Source: an uncultured Bryobacterales bacterium
GTDB taxonomy: Bacteria > Acidobacteriota > Terriglobia > Bryobacterales > UBA6623
Assembly (NCBI GenBank): GCA_951813065.1
Contig: CATOTH010000011.1
Coordinates: forward strand, 124,001-188,000
Reading direction: 5' to 3'
Length of the DNA: 64,000 bases
A program made the position numbers and the translations under genes. The notes under the pieces are model-generated. The model saw nothing but the letters and a program-made list of their open reading frames with translations, did no database searches and was not told the DNA's origin. Below are positions 1-10,008 of the stretch, one piece after another; the first letter of the stretch is position 1, and each line of letters opens with the position of its first letter.

Positions 1-2033
1 TCGCCCAGGACGGCCAACGCGCGGGCGCCACGGATGTCGGCCACTCTGCCGGGGTCGCGGCCCATATCAGCGAAGTACGGCGGGAGCCGCACGTAGGTGG
101 AGTCGGAATCCCAGTCAAACAGGTCGGATTCCGTCGCGGCGAGTTCGCGCCAGCGATCGCTCCCTTGGTACACGTTCTCGTAGCTTCCCCGGAACATATC
201 CGAGTCCACCACAGCAGCCACAGTGTCCGCGATTTCCTTGCGGCTTGGCCAAAGGTCTCGCAGCATGACGGGATTGCCGTCCAGGTCCGTGCCGATCGAA
301 TCCGTGGCCAGATCGACATTCATGTTCCCGGCAATCGCGTACGCCACGACCAGCGGGGGGGATGCAAGGTAGTTGGCCCGCACCTCCGAATGCACACGTC
401 CCTCGAAATTGCGATTCCCGGATAAGACGGAGGCGACGACCAGGTTCCCGTCGCGTATCGCTGCGGACACTTCGGCGGGCAGCGGTCCCGAGTTGCCGAT
501 GCAAGTCGTGCAGCCGTACCCGACGAGGTTGAACCCGGTCATGTCCAGATAGGTGTCGAGTCCCGACTTCGCCAGGTAGTCGGTGACGACCTTGGACCCG
601 GGCGCCAGACTGGTCTTCACCCACGGCTTGACCTGCAGACCCTTCTCCACGGCTTTTCTTGCGACCAGCCCCGCGGCGATCATCACAGCGGGGTTGGATG
701 TGTTGGTGCAGCTGGTGATGGCGGCGATCACGATGGCTCCGTGCGCCAGTTCGCACTCCGTGCCGCGGATTATTGCCGTCACCCCGGTCCGTGCCTCGGT
801 GACGGCCACCCCGGAGCCACCAGGCACCACCTTCCGGGCGGCCAGCGATTCTCCCAGCATGGTCGCGAACGATCGGGACGCGTCACGGAGGGCGATCCGG
901 TCTTGCGGGCGCTTCGGCCCGGCAATTGAAGGCACGACCTCGGCCATGTCTAGCGCCAGCGTGTCACTGTAGACGGGGGCCGCGTCCCCCCTTGAACGGA
1001 AGAAACCCTGTGCCCGGGCGTACGTTTCGACCAGGTCGACCTGCTCTTCGGAGCGACCGCTCAGCCGCAAATAGGCCAACGTCTCGGAGTCGATCGGGAA
1101 GAGGCCGCAAGTCGCGCCGTATTCCGGCGCCATATTGGCGATTGTCGCCCGGTCGGCCAGCGGTAGCTCGTCCAGGCCGTCGCCGAAGAATTCAACAAAC
1201 TTGCCGACCACGCCGCGAGCCCGTAGCATCTCCACGACAGTCAGCACCAGGTCCGTCGCGGTCGCACCATCGGCGAGCTGCCCCCTGAGTTCGAATCCGA
1301 CCACTTGCGGGATCAGCATCGAGACGGGCTGCCCCAGCATCCCCGCTTCGGCCTCGATGCCTCCCACACCCCAGCCGAGCACTCCCAGTCCGTTAATCAT
1401 CGTCGTGTGCGAGTCCGTACCGACGAGCGTGTCGGGATAGACCCACGTTTCGCCCTCGCGCTCCTGAATGAATGCCACCTTGGCGAGATACTCGAGGTTC
1501 ACTTGATGGACGATGCCTGTCTCGGGTGGCACCACCCTGAAATTGCGAAACGCGTTCTGACCCCACTTGAGGAACTGGTAGCGTTCGCGGTTGCGTTGGT
1601 ACTCCAGGATGCCGTTCAGCGACAGCGCGTTCCGCGATGCGAAATTGTCGACCTGGACGGAATGATCGATCACCAGGTCGACGGGCTGGAGGGGATTGAT
1701 CCCGGCAGCTTGTCCGCCCATGGTCACAATGGCCTGCCGCATCGCGGCCAAGTCCACAACGGCCGGTACCCCGGTGAAGTCTTGCATCAGCACGCGCGCG
1801 GGCCGATAGGCGATTTCAGTTGATGGAACCGCCTTGGGATCCCAGTTGACTAGGGCTTCGATGTCCTGCGTGGTGACGCTGCTGGCGTCTTCATGGCGCA
1901 GCAGGTTTTCGAGCAGGATCTTCAGCGAGTACGGCAGCTTCGAATCGGACCAGGCCGGTAGCGCGCCGAGACGGTGATAGCTATACTCACGCCCTCCTGA
2001 GCGAAGGGTTTCTTTGGTGGAAAATGAGTCCAT
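1..2033 (-). CDS. acnA: Aconitate hydratase A, 5' part (cut by window edge)
   Basis: Aconitase interconverts citrate and isocitrate in the TCA cycle. About 678 N-terminal codons are present; the C-terminal swivel domain lies beyond the window. The [4Fe-4S] ligands are visible at about Cys442 (SCTNTSNP motif) and Cys508/Cys511 (GCTTCIGNSGP), with the spacing of AcnA/IRP-type enzymes. Other family motifs seen are DLVIDHSVQVD and GTDSHTTMINGLGVLGWGVGGIEAE. The start ATG at 2033 is preceded on the minus strand by a GAGGA-like ribosome site. The gene is read away from the neighbouring secreted-protein gene, so the two share a divergent upstream region. Identification is firm. Confidence 0.97.
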   Translation of the reverse strand, partial: MDSFSTKETLRSGGREYSYHRLGALPAWSDSKLPYSLKILLENLLRHEDASSVTTQDIEALVNWDPKAVPSTEIAYRPARVLMQDFTGVPAVVDLAAMRQAIVTMGGQAAGINPLQPVDLVIDHSVQVDNFASRNALSLNGILEYQRNRERYQFLKWGQNAFRNFRVVPPETGIVHQVNLEYLAKVAFIQEREGETWVYPDTLVGTDSHTTMINGLGVLGWGVGGIEAEAGMLGQPVSMLIPQVVGFELRGQLADGATATDLVLTVVEMLRARGVVGKFVEFFGDGLDELPLADRATIANMAPEYGATCGLFPIDSETLAYLRLSGRSEEQVDLVETYARAQGFFRSRGDAAPVYSDTLALDMAEVVPSIAGPKRPQDRIALRDASRSFATMLGESLAARKVVPGGSGVAVTEARTGVTAIIRGTECELAHGAIVIAAITSCTNTSNPAVMIAAGLVARKAVEKGLQVKPWVKTSLAPGSKVVTDYLAKSGLDTYLDMTGFNLVGYGCTTCIGNSGPLPAEVSAAIRDGNLVVASVLSGNRNFEGRVHSEVRANYLASPPLVVAYAIAGNMNVDLATDSIGTDLDGNPVMLRDLWPSRKEIADTVAAVVDSDMFRGSYENVYQGSDRWRELAATESDLFDWDSDSTYVRLPPYFADMGRDPGRVADIRGARALAVLG

Positions 2034-2280
2034 CGGATCCTCGTATAGTTCCTGTCGGGTAGCTCTTGGCCTGGTGGGCCAAAACCAGCCGGCAGCGAGG
2101 GAATACCCTATCTTCCCATTGGTTCGGAGCAGAATGTGTTGAGTGCCTTAGAATCAATCAGGTCCAGACTTGTCGCTGGCGACGCGCGCCACCTGCTCCT
2201 CGCGGCCTGCCAGTTGCTGGCGGTTCCCTAGAACCGTTAAAGCGGGCGCGCTCGGATGTGATCGGAATGACGGACTGACC

Positions 2281-3711
2281 ATGATGCGGTGGACCATCGC
2301 TTTCTGCTGCGTAGGTCTGACCACACCAGCCGTTGCCTCGAGACCGGTCGTGACTTGGACCACGTACCTTGGCGTAGCGGACTGCGATGATGCCGCCCTG
2401 TGGCAGGGAGACTTGTTTCTAGCGTGCCATTCAACAGAGAGTCGCTTACCCATTCCTGTGGCGGAACCAGCGGACCGTTCGGGGACCATGGCCGCGTATG
2501 TCCTTCGCCTGGATTTGGATCGAGGCCGGTTAGTGTACGCCACCAGAGTTCAGGCTGACGCCCTTACAGCGGCCCTTCGGATTGAGATCGACGAGGAAGG
2601 TTGTGCGCATGTAACGGGTCTGACGAAGGGAGGCGGACTTCCCGTCAGCGAGAACGCTGTCCAGCCGCGCTACGGAGGAGGAGCGAGTGACGCGTTTTTC
2701 GTGTCGCTCGCTCCCGGCGGACAAGTGGTTTATGGGACGTTCCTCGGAGGAGAGGGCGATGATGTTGGCAACGCGCTGGGACTGGATGGCCGCGGAGGTG
2801 TGCTCCTAGGCGGGACGACTACTTCGGGAGACTTTCCCGGGCAAAGCCGTGAAGGCGATCAGAGTGCTGACGCGTTCATCTCCTTCCTGAGGCCTTCGAG
2901 TGCGTCTTCGCTCGCTTCGATAGTCTTCGGCGGCTCGGCGGACGAGAAGCTTACCGGTATCGCAGTCGATGGGGTGGGAGGGGTGTTCGCCGTTGGATAC
3001 ACAAAGTCGGGTGATTTCCCCGTGTTGAATGCAGCCCAGTCCACTCTACGTGGTGCCAGTGACGCATTTGTGACCCGTCTGAGGGTGCCCAGTCTGGCCA
3101 TCGAATTCTCGACCTACCTTGGCGGTTCAGGTGATGATTCGGGTTGGGGAGTCGCAGTAGACGGCGCCGGAGCGCCGATTGTGGCCGGAACTACTGACTC
3201 CCACGATCTCGCAACCAGCCGTGACGCTTTTCAGAGCACTGCCCGCGGAGGGTTGGACGCTTTCGTAGCGAGACTGGGTGGCAGTGAACATAAGTCAGTC
3301 CGGTTAACATACTTTGGCGGATCAGGTGATGACTCGAGCGGCTTCGATGGAAGTGATATTGCAGTGGATGCGTCCGGTAGGGTCTGGCTTGCAGGCCTTA
3401 CATCGTCTGCCGACCTGCCTGTGCGTGATGCCTTGCAGGCAGGCTATGGAGGAGCGACCGACGGATTCGTAGCGGCTTTCTCGTCTGGGCTGGGCAAGCT
3501 CGAATTTGGCACCTATCACGGCGGGTCCAGGAGGGACATCCTAGAAGGGCTCGACGTGGATTCGGGAGGTACAGTTGCCGTAACCGGCGTGACGTTCTCG
3601 GACGACTTACCGATGCCAGGCCCGGTGATTCAGAGAACACAGTCTGACATCTCCGTTGGGGGGCAAATCGCAAACGCGACGGTGTTGGTGCTTAGAACTT
3701 CCCGCTTGTGA
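2281..3711 (+). CDS. Secreted SBBP-repeat (beta-propeller) protein
   Basis: 476 residues. The N-terminus (MMRWTIAFCCVGLTTPAVAS) is a signal peptide, so I start at 2281 rather than at the longer open frame from 2170. The body consists of roughly 50-60 residue repeats of the type TYLGGSGDD...AVDGAG...AGTT.S.D...DAFV.RL, which is the SBBP beta-propeller repeat. At least five copies are recognisable between about residues 110 and 460. Such proteins are abundant in Acidobacteriota and other environmental bacteria and are of unknown function. No C-terminal sorting domain or anchor is visible. No strong Shine-Dalgarno sequence precedes the start, and 2284 is an alternative ATG. The gene stands alone between acnA and a TonB receptor. 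Confidence 0.8.
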   Translation: MMRWTIAFCCVGLTTPAVASRPVVTWTTYLGVADCDDAALWQGDLFLACHSTESRLPIPVAEPADRSGTMAAYVLRLDLDRGRLVYATRVQADALTAALRIEIDEEGCAHVTGLTKGGGLPVSENAVQPRYGGGASDAFFVSLAPGGQVVYGTFLGGEGDDVGNALGLDGRGGVLLGGTTTSGDFPGQSREGDQSADAFISFLRPSSASSLASIVFGGSADEKLTGIAVDGVGGVFAVGYTKSGDFPVLNAAQSTLRGASDAFVTRLRVPSLAIEFSTYLGGSGDDSGWGVAVDGAGAPIVAGTTDSHDLATSRDAFQSTARGGLDAFVARLGGSEHKSVRLTYFGGSGDDSSGFDGSDIAVDASGRVWLAGLTSSADLPVRDALQAGYGGATDGFVAAFSSGLGKLEFGTYHGGSRRDILEGLDVDSGGTVAVTGVTFSDDLPMPGPVIQRTQSDISVGGQIANATVLVLRTSRL

Positions 3712-3989
3712 TGCATGTTTCTGTGGTTGACGCAATCGCACCGACTGGTATGCCACGGTTACACCCCGCCCGGCAAGGAAGCCCTCGACATCACTGAGGC
3801 CCAGCGTGAATCAATAGTCGGGCACAACGTCAGGGCTGGTGACCTCGGACAGCAAGCGGTGGCGACGATGCAACGAGTTCATCGGTCGACTGTCTGTTCG
3901 ACGTTGCCTCGACAGAACCGCCCGAAATCCCGCTGCGCCAATTGCTTGTATGCGAAACTGGCCGAAACTTCGGCCTGGGGGGTGTTGAG

Positions 3990-6743
3990 GTGCGATTGCG
4001 GCATGAGCATGTCGGCGCGGCGCGTGCGGGGGCGTTGGCCATCGCGGCGCTGCATGTCCTGGCTTGGGTTCCGGAGCTCGCGTCGCAGTGTCTCGACGTG
4101 AAAGTCATCGACCCGGCCTCAGCCCCTGTGCCGACCGCCCTCGCGTCGTCAGGCGGGAAGGAGGTCCTGACCGACAGCAGCGGCGTTGCTTCGATCTGTG
4201 GCCTGGGCGAAGGTCCTCACTCGCTGCTGATCACGGCTCCTGGTTTCAGCGTCGCGGAACTGATAGTCGGGGGGCCGTCTGGAACGGTTACGGTCAGGCT
4301 CGCAATCGAGACGCTCACGCAGGACCTGGTCGTCGTCGGGAGCCGCGCCGAGGCGCGGGCGGTTACCGAATCGATCGTGCCTGTCGACCTCCTTCCCGCT
4401 TCCGAGTTCGCCCAGCAGGGAGACCCGGACGTGCTCAATCAGCTGCGCAACGTCGTTCCGTCCTTCAACGTGAATGTCCAGCCGATCAGCGGTGGAGCGA
4501 TGATTGTCCGTCCGGCAAACCTGCGCAACCTCGCGCCGGATCATGTCCTGGTGCTGGTCAACGGCAAGCGTCGTCACCGGGCAGCGCTCATCGCCTGGCA
4601 CGGCAACGGCGTCTCGGACGGATCGCAGGGCCCGGATATTTCCCCGATTCCTTCAATCGCGCTACGACAGGTCGAGGTCCTCCGCGATGGTGCTTCCGCC
4701 CAGTACGGATCGGACGCCATAGCCGGAGTGATGAACTTCACGCTGAAGGACAGTCCGAGCGGCGGCTCCCTCGAAATGCGAACGGGCCAGTTCTACGAGG
4801 GCGACGGTAACCGTTTGATCCTCGCGGGCAACGTCGGGCTGCCGCTCGGCGAGGGCGGGTTCGCCAATCTCAGTGTCGAGTACGGCAATTCGCAGCCGAC
4901 CAGCCGCAGCATCCAGCGTGACGACGCGAAGGCGCTGATAGCGGCTGGCAACCAGCATGTCCGCACGCCGGTCGTGCAGGTCTGGGGCCTGCCCGAATTG
5001 AAGGACGACGTGAAGCTGTTCGGCAACTTCGGGAAGCTGATCAGCGAGTTCACCCAACTCTATGGTCACGCCAGCCATGCGAGCCGGAAGGCGACTGGCG
5101 GATTCTTCTTCCGGAATCCCAACACCAGGGCCGGCGTGTACAGCATCGACCGCGGGAGGTCACTGCTTGTGGGCGATGTGCTCGATGCGCGAGACGGAAT
5201 CGCCGATGGTTCCGCGAACTGTCCGACCGTCCCGATCGTTGACCACGAGCCGGACCGAGCCGCGCTCTCCCGAGTGTTCGCGGACCCCAACTGCTTCACG
5301 TTCCAGGAACTCTATCCGGGCGGCTTTACGCCGCAATTCGGCGGCTATTACACCGACAGCTCGCTCGTCGGCGGCGTGCGCGGCCAGTTCGCCGGCGGCG
5401 TCACCTGGGATGCCAGCGTCGGGCTGGGCTCGAGCGAAGTCGACTTCTTCATATTCGACACCGTCAACGCGTCCCTCGGCCCGGAGTCTCCGACCGAGTT
5501 CAGGCCCGGGATCTACCGCCAGGAAGAGCTCAACCTGAACCTCGACTTCGCCTACGCAGCGAGCGACACGATTCACGTGGCCGCCGGCGGGGAGTTCCGC
5601 AACGAAAGATTCTCCATCACGCAGGGCGACCAGCCCTCCTGGGAACTGGGGCCGTACCTGCGCCAGGGATTCAGCGCGGGATCGAACGGGTTTGCGGGCT
5701 TCGGCCCGTTGGCGGCTGGTAGCTGGGACCGCCCCAACGGGGCGGTGTACGGCGATGTTGAGGTCTCCGACGCCCTGGGAAGGTACACGTTGGACGGTGC
5801 GATTCGCGCCGAGCGGTTCGCAGACTTCGGTGGGACGGTGAACGGCAAGATTGCTGGCCGTGTCGAGTTGAGCAGGGTCCTTGCCCTGCGCTCGGCCTGG
5901 AGCACCGGCTTCCGCGCGCCGACGCCCGGCCAGCAGAATGCATACAACCTGTCGTCGCAGTGGGACCCCGACCTGATGGACCTGGTCAATGTCGGCACGA
6001 TCCCGTCGACCACCGCTGTCGCGGCGCTCCGGGGCGGCAAGGCCCTCGAACCGGAGACATCCGTCAATTTCACGGTCGGTGCGGTGGCGCAGGGGGGCCC
6101 GTTATCGGTAACGGCTGACTATTTCCGGGTCGCGATCAACGACCGCCTGGCACTGGCGAGCGATTTCGTCCTGACCGCCGCCGAAGTGCAGAAGCTGCTG
6201 GCCGAGGGAGTGACTAGCGCTCGAAACCTGAACGAATTCCGGTTCTTCACGAATGACTTCGACACGCTCACCCGGGGCCTAGACATTGCCGCCACACTGG
6301 TGCCAACGCCCGAGACGGAGATCACGTTCTTGTTCAACCGAACGTCCACCGAGGTCGTTCAGTTCAACCCGGACATCGTGTCGGCGCTTCGCATCAAGCA
6401 ACTGCAGCAGAGCCTTCCGAAGACGCGCTGGAACGTGGCCGTGAACCGGGAGTTCGGGCGCTTCAGCGTGCTTGCGCGGGTGAGTTACTACGGCGGTTGG
6501 TTCGACGATGACGACAACCAGGACTACACGGGCAAGCATCTGGCGGACTTCGAGGTCTCCTTTCGGGTGCGCCCGGACTGGACGCTTGCTGCAGGCGCGC
6601 AGAACGCCTTCAACACGTACACCGACCGAAGCAGGCTGGGATCGGCAGGTCCGGGAAACCGCTATAGCCAGTTCTCCCCGTTCGGATTCGACGGCGGATA
6701 CTACTACCTGCGGCTGAACTACAGCTGGGGCACCGCGTTTTGA
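3990..6743 (+). CDS. TonB-dependent outer-membrane receptor
   Basis: About 917 residues. After an export signal (ALAIAALHVLAW) comes a carboxypeptidase-regulatory-like beta domain (about residues 35-105). A plug domain follows (LVVVGSRAEARAVTES, DVLNQLRNVVPSFNV, VEVLRDGASAQYGSDAIAGVMNF), then a long beta-barrel ending in aromatic YYYLRLNYSWGTAF, as expected for an outer-membrane protein. It should import a substrate across the outer membrane using TonB energy; the substrate cannot be read from the sequence. I choose the GTG at 3990, which follows a G-rich stretch and places the signal peptide at the N-terminus; the open frame runs back to an ATG at 3942. It converges with a sodium:solute symporter gene, a possible functional partner. 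Confidence 0.9.
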   Translation: MRLRHEHVGAARAGALAIAALHVLAWVPELASQCLDVKVIDPASAPVPTALASSGGKEVLTDSSGVASICGLGEGPHSLLITAPGFSVAELIVGGPSGTVTVRLAIETLTQDLVVVGSRAEARAVTESIVPVDLLPASEFAQQGDPDVLNQLRNVVPSFNVNVQPISGGAMIVRPANLRNLAPDHVLVLVNGKRRHRAALIAWHGNGVSDGSQGPDISPIPSIALRQVEVLRDGASAQYGSDAIAGVMNFTLKDSPSGGSLEMRTGQFYEGDGNRLILAGNVGLPLGEGGFANLSVEYGNSQPTSRSIQRDDAKALIAAGNQHVRTPVVQVWGLPELKDDVKLFGNFGKLISEFTQLYGHASHASRKATGGFFFRNPNTRAGVYSIDRGRSLLVGDVLDARDGIADGSANCPTVPIVDHEPDRAALSRVFADPNCFTFQELYPGGFTPQFGGYYTDSSLVGGVRGQFAGGVTWDASVGLGSSEVDFFIFDTVNASLGPESPTEFRPGIYRQEELNLNLDFAYAASDTIHVAAGGEFRNERFSITQGDQPSWELGPYLRQGFSAGSNGFAGFGPLAAGSWDRPNGAVYGDVEVSDALGRYTLDGAIRAERFADFGGTVNGKIAGRVELSRVLALRSAWSTGFRAPTPGQQNAYNLSSQWDPDLMDLVNVGTIPSTTAVAALRGGKALEPETSVNFTVGAVAQGGPLSVTADYFRVAINDRLALASDFVLTAAEVQKLLAEGVTSARNLNEFRFFTNDFDTLTRGLDIAATLVPTPETEITFLFNRTSTEVVQFNPDIVSALRIKQLQQSLPKTRWNVAVNREFGRFSVLARVSYYGGWFDDDDNQDYTGKHLADFEVSFRVRPDWTLAAGAQNAFNTYTDRSRLGSAGPGNRYSQFSPFGFDGGYYYLRLNYSWGTAF

Positions 6744-7061
6744 ACGGTGCGGCGCTGTCCGACCGCGTGGAGCCGATGCTGTTCGCCCCTGCAATCCTGG
6801 GAGGACGGCCCGTCCGTACGCGATAGCAAACCCTGACGCCCGGCACCGGTCTTGGCTGGTATGCCTGACCGGCCACCAGGGGAGGCCGACCCTGGGCGGT
6901 CATCCTCGCCCCGGCACGTTGTCTCCCGATTCTGTTTCACGTTCGTCGAACGCTCCCGTCATGTGGAAACGTCTTCTGCATCGGGCGAGGAAACGACGAA
7001 ACCGCAACTCTGCATCCGCTCGCGAATCAATAGCCGGCCTGCCCCGCTGAATCCGCCCCGC
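6744..7061. other. Spacer between convergent genes
   Basis: This stretch lies between the 3' ends of the TonB receptor and symporter genes. I see no credible coding frame. One short hairpin (CCAGGG, 8-nt loop, CCCTGG at 6876-6895) could contribute to bidirectional termination but lacks a T-tract. Nothing else is evident. Confidence 0.5.
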
Positions 7062-8684
7062 TCACTGCGCGAGCAGGAGATAGCAGCCGACCGAGCAGAC
7101 GCTCACTAAGATCCCCATTGCTTTCGCGTGCTTCCAGGGCGTCATGTCCACCGGCGCCGGGCCAGGCTCCGCGACACGGCTTCGGGCGGGCCGGAGCCTG
7201 GCCGAGACCAGCATGAACGTCGCGACAACCACGAAGACGATCGCGAGGAAATGCAGGAAGTGGATTTCGTCGCTAGTGCCAAACACGCCCTGCAGGAACG
7301 ACTGCACCGGGTCGTCGAACGAGAAGACCAGCAGGAAGAACAGGATCGGGCCGCCGACCAGGCCCGCCTTCGCCGCGAACGCCGAGACCCGCACCGAGAG
7401 CATTCCCAGCAGGATCACGGCAAGCATCGGACCAAAGAACGCCGCATTGATCTTCTGCAGGTAGTTGTACAGGCTGCCGGACGTGTCGATCATCGGGGCG
7501 ACGAGCATCGCGGCCAGCGCCAGTGCGATGCTGCACGCGCGACCGGCATAGACGAACTCGCGCTGGGAGGCATCCGGTCGCATGACCGATCCGTAGATGT
7601 CGCGGCAGAACAGCGTGGCCGACGAGTTCAGGACACTGTTGAAGGTGCTAAGTACGGCGCCCACCATGACTGCGGCGAAGAACCCGCTCAGCCAATCCGG
7701 CAGCACCGCCTTCACCAGCGTCGGGTACGCCAGCAGGTAGTCTTCTGGGCCCAGCGTGTCCTTGAACATGTGGAATGCAATCACGCCCGGCAGCACGACG
7801 ACGAGCGGGCCTACCAGCTTGAAGCCCGCTGCGATCAGCACTCCCTTCTGCCCTTCCTTGAGGTTCCTCGCTCCAAGGCCGCGCTGAATGAATTGCTGGC
7901 CGGTACACCAGGCGAAGACCTGGTTGACGACCATCCCGGTGAACAGGGCGCCGAACGGCAGGAACGAGCCCGGCTCGTCGCCCGTGATGTCGAACTTCGG
8001 ACGCTCCTCCACGTAGACGGTGTCCAGCCCGGCCCAAGGATTCCCGTCCCCGATCTGCATCAGCGCCAGCAGCGGAATCATCAGGCCCCCAATGAGAAAC
8101 CCGACGCCATTGATGGTGTCCGAGATCGCGACCGCCTTGAGGCCCCCGAGGATCGCGTAGAGCGAGCCGAGCGTTCCCACGCCCCACACGAGCAGCCAGA
8201 TCACCTGCCCTTGGCTCAGGCCGAACCCCTCCTGCAAGCCGAACAGGCTGTCGATGCCGGTGGCCCCGGACAGCAGCACCACGGGCAGGATCGCGAGCAC
8301 GTACGAGAACAGGAACACGGCCGCTGCGATCACGCCGGTGGTCCTGTCGTAGCGGGCGGCAAGGTACTCCGGTATCGTTGACAGGCTCATGCGCAGGTAG
8401 CGGGGCAGGAAGAAGAGCGCGGTTGCGACCATCGCGATCGCCGCGGTTGTCTCCCAGGCGGTCACGGCGATGGTGTGGTTGAAAGCGTCCCCGTTCAAAC
8501 CGATCAGGTGCTCGGTCGAAAGGTTGGTGAGCATCAGCGAACCGGCAATGACCCAGGCCGCCAGGCTGCGGCCCCCAAGAAAGTATGCGTCCCAGGTCGT
8601 CATCCGGTCGCGCCGGGTATAGGCATAGGAAATCACCGCGACCAGCAGCGTGAAGCCCAGGAATGAAACGGTAGTCACAAGCAT
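7062..8684 (-). CDS. Sodium:solute symporter (SSS family)
   Basis: 540 residues with about 13-14 hydrophobic segments, the usual size for SSS permeases, which couple uptake of sugars, amino acids or carboxylates to Na+. Family features include the N-terminal DAYFLGGRSLAAWVIAGSLMLTNLS block, STIPEYLAARYD in the second loop, and FFAAVMVGAVLSTFNSVLNSSATLFCRDIY, the characteristic STFNS/SALNS segment with Na+ site residues. The closest general resemblance is to SGLT/SglT-type sugar or glycoside symporters, but the substrate is not assignable. The start ATG at 8684 opens directly into the first membrane helix. Adjacent to a TonB receptor, it may act in the same uptake route. Confidence 0.9.
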   Translation of the reverse strand: MLVTTVSFLGFTLLVAVISYAYTRRDRMTTWDAYFLGGRSLAAWVIAGSLMLTNLSTEHLIGLNGDAFNHTIAVTAWETTAAIAMVATALFFLPRYLRMSLSTIPEYLAARYDRTTGVIAAAVFLFSYVLAILPVVLLSGATGIDSLFGLQEGFGLSQGQVIWLLVWGVGTLGSLYAILGGLKAVAISDTINGVGFLIGGLMIPLLALMQIGDGNPWAGLDTVYVEERPKFDITGDEPGSFLPFGALFTGMVVNQVFAWCTGQQFIQRGLGARNLKEGQKGVLIAAGFKLVGPLVVVLPGVIAFHMFKDTLGPEDYLLAYPTLVKAVLPDWLSGFFAAVMVGAVLSTFNSVLNSSATLFCRDIYGSVMRPDASQREFVYAGRACSIALALAAMLVAPMIDTSGSLYNYLQKINAAFFGPMLAVILLGMLSVRVSAFAAKAGLVGGPILFFLLVFSFDDPVQSFLQGVFGTSDEIHFLHFLAIVFVVVATFMLVSARLRPARSRVAEPGPAPVDMTPWKHAKAMGILVSVCSVGCYLLLAQ

Positions 8685-8862
8685 GACGGTACCCCCGCTG
8701 AGGGAATCAATTGAACTCTGTGCGAAGCCCCCAGGCAGCGGGATTTACAGAGGGAGTCAGACCGGCAGAGGAACAAGCCACTCTCTGTGTGATGGTGCAC
8801 GATACCACACCAGCCCATCGTGGCAATGGAGAGCGAGCCTTTCCTCTTGGCTTGTAAGAGGT

Positions 8863-9062
8863 GCCGGAGAGAAGAATAGCCCCGGCGCGGGAGCGCTCGA
8901 ACAGCCGGGCCGACAGCCTCGTCTCAAGCTTGCCGATCTGGCGGCTCACGGCGGCCTACGAGGTGCGCCGGTCGCGCCCCGCGAGGGTGAAGTTGGCGTG
9001 CCGCGCGGCGCTCTCGAAGGCGATCAGCTCGTTCGCAGGAGGGCTGCGGTACGGGTCGCGCA
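8863..9062 (-). pseudogene. LysR-type regulator remnant (HTH segment)
   Basis: Read on the minus strand, one continuous frame gives ELIAFESAARHANFTLAG, then a TAG stop at 8956-8958, then AAVSRQIGKLETRLSARLFERS. This is a clear match to the LysR winged-helix consensus. The stop falls exactly where the family usually has Gln (TQSAVSRQ), so a CAG to TAG change explains it. No effector-binding domain follows: similarity is lost within about 20 codons after the HTH. The fragment is therefore a decayed, truncated regulator. The rest of the 8685-9154 spacer holds nothing I can identify. Confidence 0.7.
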
Positions 9063-9154
9063 GTTCTCTTCGAACCCCACCCGCGAACCAACCATTTGCC
9101 GATTCTCCTATCGATGTTTTTTCTGTACGAATTGAGGGTGGAACGAGAAAACGG

Positions 9155-9859
9155 ATGTCTCAGCGCCCGTCCAAGCTCCTGGGATCGCTGCTTGCGGTCC
9201 TTCTTGCGTGGTCGCTGCCCATGCAGGGGCAGGAGCCTGACGCTGACGGATCTGGCAGCGGTTACACCGTCGAGCAATCGGACGCGATCGATAGGGTCGA
9301 CGAATTGGTGGGCCGGCTTCAGGCGATGCCTTGGGGGCCCGAGGTTGTCGAGGCACTCTCGACACTGGGAACTGCTGCCTGTCCTCACAATCAGGAACTC
9401 GGCGTCCGCGCTTTCGAAACAGCATATTCCGTCGTTGCTGGCCTTGACTTTGACTCGGACGATGACTGGTCGACGCGTACTCTTTCGCAATTGGCGGCTG
9501 CCGCGCCGACCTGTGATCCCAGCTTTCGCGAACGACCCCTTACTGCTCAGATACCGGCAGCCGAACTCCGCGCACAAGGGCTTCTCGATGCAACCTTGGA
9601 CAGTGTTTCAACCGATCCTCAGAAGGCAACTGAGTTCGCTCGTGGTGTGGCAAGTCAAGTGCACACCCAGCCGAGTATCAGGCAGAGGTTTTTCGTGAGA
9701 GCTCTGCAGAAACTTCGACAGCAACTTCCCGCCGACGCTGACGAACACTTTCGAAATGCCCTATCGAGCGTGGCAGCCACTGGAACAATGCGGGATCTCT
9801 TTGCCTTGGGGAATTGCGTTTTCGGCGCAGACCCGCTCCAGACACCGCAACCGCGATGA
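9155..9859 (+). CDS. Exported protein of unknown function
   Basis: 234 residues. It starts with a signal peptide (MSQRPSKLLGSLLAVLLAWS, cleavage probably after PMQGQ) and has a GAGGGTGGAACGAG ribosome site at suitable spacing, so ATG 9155 is preferred to the longer frame opening at 8861. The mature part is mostly alpha-helical by composition, acidic, with two or three Cys that could form disulfides (about C73 and C114, and C222). I recognise no domain. It lies alone just left of the IS66 insertion. Function unknown. Confidence 0.6.
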   Translation: MSQRPSKLLGSLLAVLLAWSLPMQGQEPDADGSGSGYTVEQSDAIDRVDELVGRLQAMPWGPEVVEALSTLGTAACPHNQELGVRAFETAYSVVAGLDFDSDDDWSTRTLSQLAAAAPTCDPSFRERPLTAQIPAAELRAQGLLDATLDSVSTDPQKATEFARGVASQVHTQPSIRQRFFVRALQKLRQQLPADADEHFRNALSSVAATGTMRDLFALGNCVFGADPLQTPQPR

Positions 9860-10000
9860 CACGCGTACCCGCAAGCCATGTTGAGTCCCATGCACCGGGT
9901 TAACCGCCTTCTCTGGCGCCTGCGATGCCCCGCGCGTTGCGCGCACTCCTCAGCGGCAGTTACGCCCGGCGATTCCTTGCCCAGAAGGTGAAGAGACGAA

Positions 10001-10008
10001 GTGACTCG
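10001..10008. repeat. Target-site duplication of the IS66 element, left copy
   Basis: The octamer GTGACTCG directly abuts the left terminus of the insertion sequence and is repeated exactly at 12572-12579 beyond the right terminus. Eight base pairs is the duplication length known for the IS66 family. Confidence 0.93.

Noticed and set aside
583..972. Plus-strand open frames of 60-172 codons across 115-1823
   Set aside because: They are antisense to aconitase, whose residues and iron-sulfur cysteines are clearly encoded on the minus strand.
6744..7061. Cobalamin or other riboswitch near the TonB receptor and symporter
   Set aside because: Some GCCACC and GGGGAGG words are present, but the region lies downstream of both genes and the conserved riboswitch core is absent.
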